NCBI GenBank assembly: GCA_943914835.1
Contig: CALUDO010000006.1
Span: 24,717 to 88,716, forward strand
DNA from: an uncultured Eremococcus sp.
GTDB taxonomy: Bacteria; Bacillota; Bacilli; Lactobacillales; Aerococcaceae
Length of the DNA: 64,000 nt
Reading direction: 5' to 3'
The position numbers and the translations under genes were made by a program. Each line of letters starts with the position of its first letter. Position 1 is the stretch's first letter. Positions 60,666 through 64,000 of the stretch are shown here, piece by piece. The notes beneath the pieces are model-generated. The model was not told the DNA's origin. It saw nothing but the letters and a program-made list of their open reading frames with translations, and did not search any database.

Positions 60666-61172
60666 TTAATAGAATAGGACACGGAAAATAATTGAAACTA
60701 GGGCTCCAAATAAGGTTCCGGCAATAACTTCACTCGGTGTATGACCAAGATAGCGTTTGATAATCATCCGGTCATAATTATTTAATAGGTTTTTCTTTTC
60801 TTCCAATAAGGGGTTTTCTTCAGAGCCTACATTTGTCAGGGCATCTTCTTTAAGTTGAGAACGGTATCTTTTGGCGAGTAGGTCAAGGACAATCCCTTGT
60901 TCTCCACTTTGCCGACGGACTCCCATGGAGTCAAACATGATAATAACTCCAAAGATGGTCGCAATGGCAACATAAGGAGATGCAAAACCATATTCGAATA
61001 TTAAACTTGAAATTAAACTAGAGACAGCCGCCGAGTGGGAGGAGGGCATTCCTCCAGTGGAAGTTATGATATCAATTTTGGCCGCATCTTTATTGAATAC
61101 CGCAGCAATGGGATACTTGACCACTTGGGCCAGGAGGATTGCAGCGATAGAAGTGATTAATAGCATGGGCAT
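60666..61172 (-). CDS. Divergent PAP2 family membrane protein (YuiD-like)
   Basis: A 168-residue membrane protein of the DUF212/divergent PAP2 family with four or more hydrophobic segments. Motif TSTGGMPSSHSAAVSSL near residue 38 carries the phosphatase-type His, and FDSMGVRRQSGEQ near 80 is conserved. Members are thought to act on lipid phosphates, which fits the cotranscribed pgpA-like gene two genes downstream. AAAGGAGACC precedes the ATG. The hydrophilic loop 95-135 is acidic. Confidence 0.9.
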   Translation of the reverse strand: MPMLLITSIAAILLAQVVKYPIAAVFNKDAAKIDIITSTGGMPSSHSAAVSSLISSLIFEYGFASPYVAIATIFGVIIMFDSMGVRRQSGEQGIVLDLLAKRYRSQLKEDALTNVGSEENPLLEEKKNLLNNYDRMIIKRYLGHTPSEVIAGTLFGALVSIIFRVLFY

Positions 61173-61344
61173 AGACTCGGTCTCCTTTATTATACTTTGG
61201 TAACCTTCCTTATCATATCAAAAAATAGTCCTAAATAACATAAATATTTCTTTGTCACTATAAAAGTGGTAAGATTGACTTGAATGAATGAGTGAAGCTT
61301 CTTATGTTACCATAGTAGATAAGAAGAATAGAAAGAGGGTTATT

Positions 61345-61932
61345 ATGACAGATTATCCACAATTGAAGACAGACGAACTCAGTCACCAAGTGGTTATCCA
61401 TACTAACTTAGGAGATATAAGCCTAGTCCTATTTCCTGATTTAGCTCCTAAGACGGTTAAAAACTTTCTGGAATTGAGCCAGAAGGGATACTATGATGGC
61501 GTCATTTTCCACCGGGTGATACCTAACTTTATGATCCAAGGGGGCGATCCTAGCGGAACAGGTATGGGTGGTGAAAGCATCTATGGAGCTAAGTTTGATG
61601 ATGAGTTCTCCGATCAAGTATTTAACTTAAGGGGAGCTCTTTCAATGGCCAATGCAGGCCCAAATACCAATGGTAGCCAGTTCTTCATCGTTTCTGCTAA
61701 AGAAGTACCGAGTCAAATGTTAGGACAAATGAAAGATTTAGGCTATCCAGCAGAGATTGTTTCAGCGTATCAAAGTCAGGGAGGGACTCCTTGGCTGGAC
61801 CAGCGGCACACTGTCTTTGGTCAAGTTCTGCAGGGGATGGATGTAGTTGAGGCTATTGAGGCTGTGGAAAGAAATTCTCAAGACCGTCCTTTAGAAGATG
61901 TTGTCATTCAATCAGTTGAAGTCTTGGTTTAG
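61345..61932 (+). CDS. Cyclophilin-type peptidyl-prolyl isomerase
   Basis: A 195-residue cytoplasmic cyclophilin. Active-site stretches: FHRVIPNFMIQGGDPSGTG near residue 55 (the catalytic Arg and Gln), LSMANAGPNTNGSQFFI near 105 and HTVFGQVLQGMDVVE near 155. A small insertion (MLGQMKDLGYPAEIVSAYQ, about 130-148) is typical of Lactobacillales members. I start at ATG 61345 with GAAAGAGGG upstream; the frame extends 19 codons further without a ribosome site. No signal peptide. Confidence 0.94.
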   Translation: MTDYPQLKTDELSHQVVIHTNLGDISLVLFPDLAPKTVKNFLELSQKGYYDGVIFHRVIPNFMIQGGDPSGTGMGGESIYGAKFDDEFSDQVFNLRGALSMANAGPNTNGSQFFIVSAKEVPSQMLGQMKDLGYPAEIVSAYQSQGGTPWLDQRHTVFGQVLQGMDVVEAIEAVERNSQDRPLEDVVIQSVEVLV

Positions 61933-61947
61933 AGATTGAGGCAAAGA

Positions 61948-62349
61948 ATGACAGATACATTTCAAATCGGGGATAGTCTGATAGGTACAATTTCTGGGAT
62001 CCAAGATTACGGCGTATTTGTGCAATTGAATGACCAAGTTCAGGGCTTGGTCCATATTTCAGAATGTCGGCATGGATTTGTAGCAGATATTCATAAGGAA
62101 TTCACTTTGGGTCAGGAAGTCAAGGTTATGATTATTGATATAGACGAGTACACCAAACAGGTTTCCTTGTCAATGCGTGCCTTACAAACATTAAATACTC
62201 CGCCATTTCCAGCTCGCTTTCATCATAAGCGCAGACATGGTGGGCCCAATATTGGCTTCGCCCCAATTGATCGAATGATGCCCCAATGGATTGAACAAGG
62301 CCTAAAAGATGCTGAAAGCGATCGTTTCAAGATAAAGAAGGAGAAATAA
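61948..62349 (+). CDS. S1 domain RNA-binding protein (GSP13/CvfD-like)
   Basis: A 133-residue protein with one S1 domain over residues about 5-75 (GTISGIQDYGVFVQLNDQ, GLVHISE, VMIIDIDEYTKQVSLSMR), then a tail rich in His, Arg and Pro. It resembles general stress protein 13 of B. subtilis and streptococcal CvfD, post-transcriptional regulators that bind RNA. ATG 61948 has GAGG about nine bases upstream. pgi begins at the base after its stop. Confidence 0.87.
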   Translation: MTDTFQIGDSLIGTISGIQDYGVFVQLNDQVQGLVHISECRHGFVADIHKEFTLGQEVKVMIIDIDEYTKQVSLSMRALQTLNTPPFPARFHHKRRHGGPNIGFAPIDRMMPQWIEQGLKDAESDRFKIKKEK

Positions 62350-63699
62350 ATGGAAACTATTAAATTTGACTATAGTCACGCTAAACAATTTATTAATGAC
62401 CACGAACTTTCCTATTTACAAGAACAAGTCAAGGTGGCCGATCAAGCTTTAAGAGATGGGTCAGGTCCGGGAGGAGATTTCACAGATTGGATTACTTGGC
62501 CAAGTTCTTATGATCAAGACGAATATCAAGCCATTCATGCAGCAGCTAAAAAAATTCGGGAAACGTCTGAAATTTTAGTGGTGATTGGAATTGGAGGGTC
62601 TTATTTAGGAGCCCGAGCAGCTATTGAATTCCTCAATGATAGCTTTTATAACCTTAAAAAAGGACAAAAGGGGAATCCTCAAGTTATTTTTGCTGGGAAT
62701 TCTATTTCCTCAACGTATTTAAATGACCTCTTAGATCTCATTGGCGACCGGGATTTCTCCATTAATATTATTTCAAAATCTGGAACAACCACAGAACCAG
62801 CGATTGCTTTCCGCTTATTGAAAGAGAAGTTGATTGCTAAATATGGGCAAACAGAGGCAAAAAAACGAATCTATGCCACTACCGACCGCGCTAAGGGAGC
62901 ACTAAAAGCTGAAGCGGACCAAGAAGGCTACCAAACCTTTACCATTCCAGATGGAATTGGCGGACGGTTCACAGTTTTAACTGCCGTAGGACTCCTCCCT
63001 ATTGCTGTAGCTGGTAATGATATTGATGCCTTGATGAAGGGGGCACAATCAGCTCAGAAAGCATATGCAAGCAGTGATTTAGAGACTAATCAAGCCTACC
63101 AATACGCGGGGATCCGGAATATCCTTCATCGTAAGGGCAAAGATATTGAAATTCTAGTCAATTATGAACCAGGTATGCAATACTTTGGAGAATGGTGGAA
63201 ACAACTATATGGAGAGTCTGAAGGAAAGGACCAGAAAGGAATTTATCCTTCAAGTGCAAACTTCTCAACAGACCTCCATTCAGTTGGACAAACGATTCAA
63301 GATGGTAAACGAAATATCTTTGAAACAGTTGTCAAAGTTCAAAATCCACGTTCAGACCTCAATATTCCAAATCAAGATGGAAATAGTGATGGTTTAGCGT
63401 ATTTAGAAGGTAAAACTGTTGATTTTGTAAATACTCAAGCCTATCAAGGAACACTATTAGCCCATACAGATGGTCAAGTTCCTAACCTACTTGTCGAAAT
63501 TCCTAGAATGGACGAAGAAAGTCTAGGTCATTTAATTTACTTCTTTGAAATTGCAGTCGGAATCTCAGGCTACTTAAATGGGGTAAATCCCTTCAACCAA
63601 CCTGGGGTAGAGGCCTATAAACGAAACATGTTTGCACTTTTAGGTAAGCCAGGTTTTGAAGAAGAAAGTAGCAAGTTACAGAACCGCCTTAACCATTAA
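62350..63699 (+). CDS. pgi: Glucose-6-phosphate isomerase
   Basis: A 449-residue glycolytic enzyme interconverting glucose 6-phosphate and fructose 6-phosphate, of the short bacterial type. Signature segments: VIGIGGSYLGARAAIEFLN near residue 77, ISKSGTTTEPA near 140, GIGGRFTVLTAVGLLP near 200, and YEPGMQYFGEWWKQLYGESEGK near 275-297 with the catalytic Glu. AAGGAG lies in the end of the S1 gene. Probably cotranscribed with it. Confidence 0.97.
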   Translation: METIKFDYSHAKQFINDHELSYLQEQVKVADQALRDGSGPGGDFTDWITWPSSYDQDEYQAIHAAAKKIRETSEILVVIGIGGSYLGARAAIEFLNDSFYNLKKGQKGNPQVIFAGNSISSTYLNDLLDLIGDRDFSINIISKSGTTTEPAIAFRLLKEKLIAKYGQTEAKKRIYATTDRAKGALKAEADQEGYQTFTIPDGIGGRFTVLTAVGLLPIAVAGNDIDALMKGAQSAQKAYASSDLETNQAYQYAGIRNILHRKGKDIEILVNYEPGMQYFGEWWKQLYGESEGKDQKGIYPSSANFSTDLHSVGQTIQDGKRNIFETVVKVQNPRSDLNIPNQDGNSDGLAYLEGKTVDFVNTQAYQGTLLAHTDGQVPNLLVEIPRMDEESLGHLIYFFEIAVGISGYLNGVNPFNQPGVEAYKRNMFALLGKPGFEEESSKLQNRLNH

Positions 63700-63719
63700 T
63701 TTTTAAAGGCAGTACCCAT

Positions 63720-63806
63720 GAGACCCTAGTACCATATTTATGTTTTCTTTATCGCCTAATACTGATAGGGAGAAGATGAAGTGGTCTTGGGTCTCCTTTT
63801 ATTTTT
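63720..63806 (+). terminator. Possible terminator after pgi
   Basis: GAGACCC-TAG-TACC pairs at a distance with GGTCTTGGGTCTC, followed by a T-rich run. The loop is long (about 50 bases), so this is a tentative call; the same sequence might form a leader structure. Confidence 0.5.
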
Positions 63807-63861
63807 GTTGCCAGTTTGACTCTTGGGGAATTAAGAATCGAAAAAAAGATGAAAAAAACTA

Positions 63862-63890
63862 TTGACGACCAAGAGACCAGGTGGTAATAT
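63862..63890 (+). promoter_or_regulatory. Sigma-A promoter 1 at right edge
   Basis: TTGACG (63862-63867), a 17-base spacer, TAATAT (63885-63890). Both hexamers are close to consensus. It points to a gene right of the window. Confidence 0.75.
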
Positions 63891-63901
63891 ATTTTCTGTT
63901 G

Positions 63902-63913
63902 CCACATGAGTGG
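63902..63913. promoter_or_regulatory. Operator-like palindrome 1
   Basis: CCAC-ATGA-GTGG, a 4-base inverted repeat with a 4-base spacer, located just after the first promoter's -10. Confidence 0.5.
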
Positions 63914-63940
63914 TCAACAAAATATTAAAAATTTTATTAG

Positions 63941-63954
63941 GTGGTTGACACCAC
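63941..63954. promoter_or_regulatory. Operator-like palindrome 2 over the second -35
   Basis: GTGGT-TGAC-ACCAC, a perfect 5-base inverted repeat with a 4-base spacer, overlapping the -35 box of the second promoter. A protein bound here would block RNA polymerase. Confidence 0.6.
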
Positions 63955-63973
63955 TTAATTAAAATGATAATAT
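63945..63973 (+). promoter_or_regulatory. Sigma-A promoter 2 at right edge
   Basis: Consensus TTGACA (63945-63950), a 17-base spacer and TAATAT (63968-63973). This is the best promoter in the window; the gene it drives begins beyond base 64000. Confidence 0.85.
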
Positions 63974-64000
63974 ACAATATGCTGCTACAAGGAAATGTGT

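Overview
The window looks like chromosomal core sequence from a low-GC Gram-positive lactic acid bacterium (order Lactobacillales). The supporting signs are strong AGGAGG-type ribosome binding sites, compact U-tailed terminators, a GatCAB amidotransferase, a CamS pheromone-type lipoprotein, a yutD/HAD/TIGR01906 trio, the ylbG-rsmD-coaD order and a pyruvate dehydrogenase E2 with two lipoyl domains. An Aerococcaceae-type host is my best guess from gene content, but that is inference and no 16S gene is present. I see no prophage, insertion sequence, CRISPR array or rRNA. There is one tRNA, tRNA-Leu(GAG).

Layout. 1-3.3 kb: the end of a metallophosphoesterase gene, tex, and a ROK fructokinase. 3.4-5.8 kb (minus): pyroglutamyl peptidase with the paired membrane proteins DUF979 and DUF969. 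6.2-9.9 kb (minus): tRNA-Leu and a heterodimeric ABC exporter. 10.1-16.3 kb: an unknown exported protein, an RlmI-type methyltransferase, a zinc-ribbon/membrane/beta-lactamase-like protein, an HTH-like protein and a membrane-anchored glucosaminidase. 16.4-26.7 kb: a degenerate PurK-like ATP-grasp protein, then pcrA-ligA-camS-gatCAB. 26.9-29.8 kb: L,D-transpeptidase and NADP glutamate dehydrogenase. 30.1-35.3 kb: pdhABCD. 35.6-41.9 kb: the F-type ATP synthase operon (B,E,F,H,A,G,D,C). 42-51.6 kb: yktA-like, inositol phosphatase, typA, sodA, ftsW-ylbG-rsmD-coaD, comEA-comEC. 51.7-54.6 kb: an exported Ig-like protein, an alpha/beta hydrolase and degV. 54.8-59.0 kb: a PssA-like membrane protein, a 5'-nucleotidase-like phosphoesterase, yutD, HAD and TIGR01906. 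59.0-61.2 kb (minus): pgpA, ferredoxin-NADP reductase, PAP2-like. 61.3-63.7 kb: cyclophilin, S1-domain protein, pgi. The window ends in a tandem promoter/operator region whose gene lies outside.

Most genes are housekeeping: DNA replication and repair, tRNA-dependent amidation, cell wall, carbon and energy metabolism, and DNA uptake. The unusual features are quiet ones inside ordinary operons: an ATP synthase delta subunit with no N-terminal domain; three proteins that keep an enzyme fold but appear to have lost its catalytic residues (PurK-like, PssA-like, beta-lactamase-like); a probable AUA start codon on the DUF969 gene; an L,D-transpeptidase with SLGC in place of S[HR]GC; and repeated GTGG/CCAC palindromes overlapping tandem promoters at the right edge. 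All assignments come from reading the sequence and recalling families. No database search was run.
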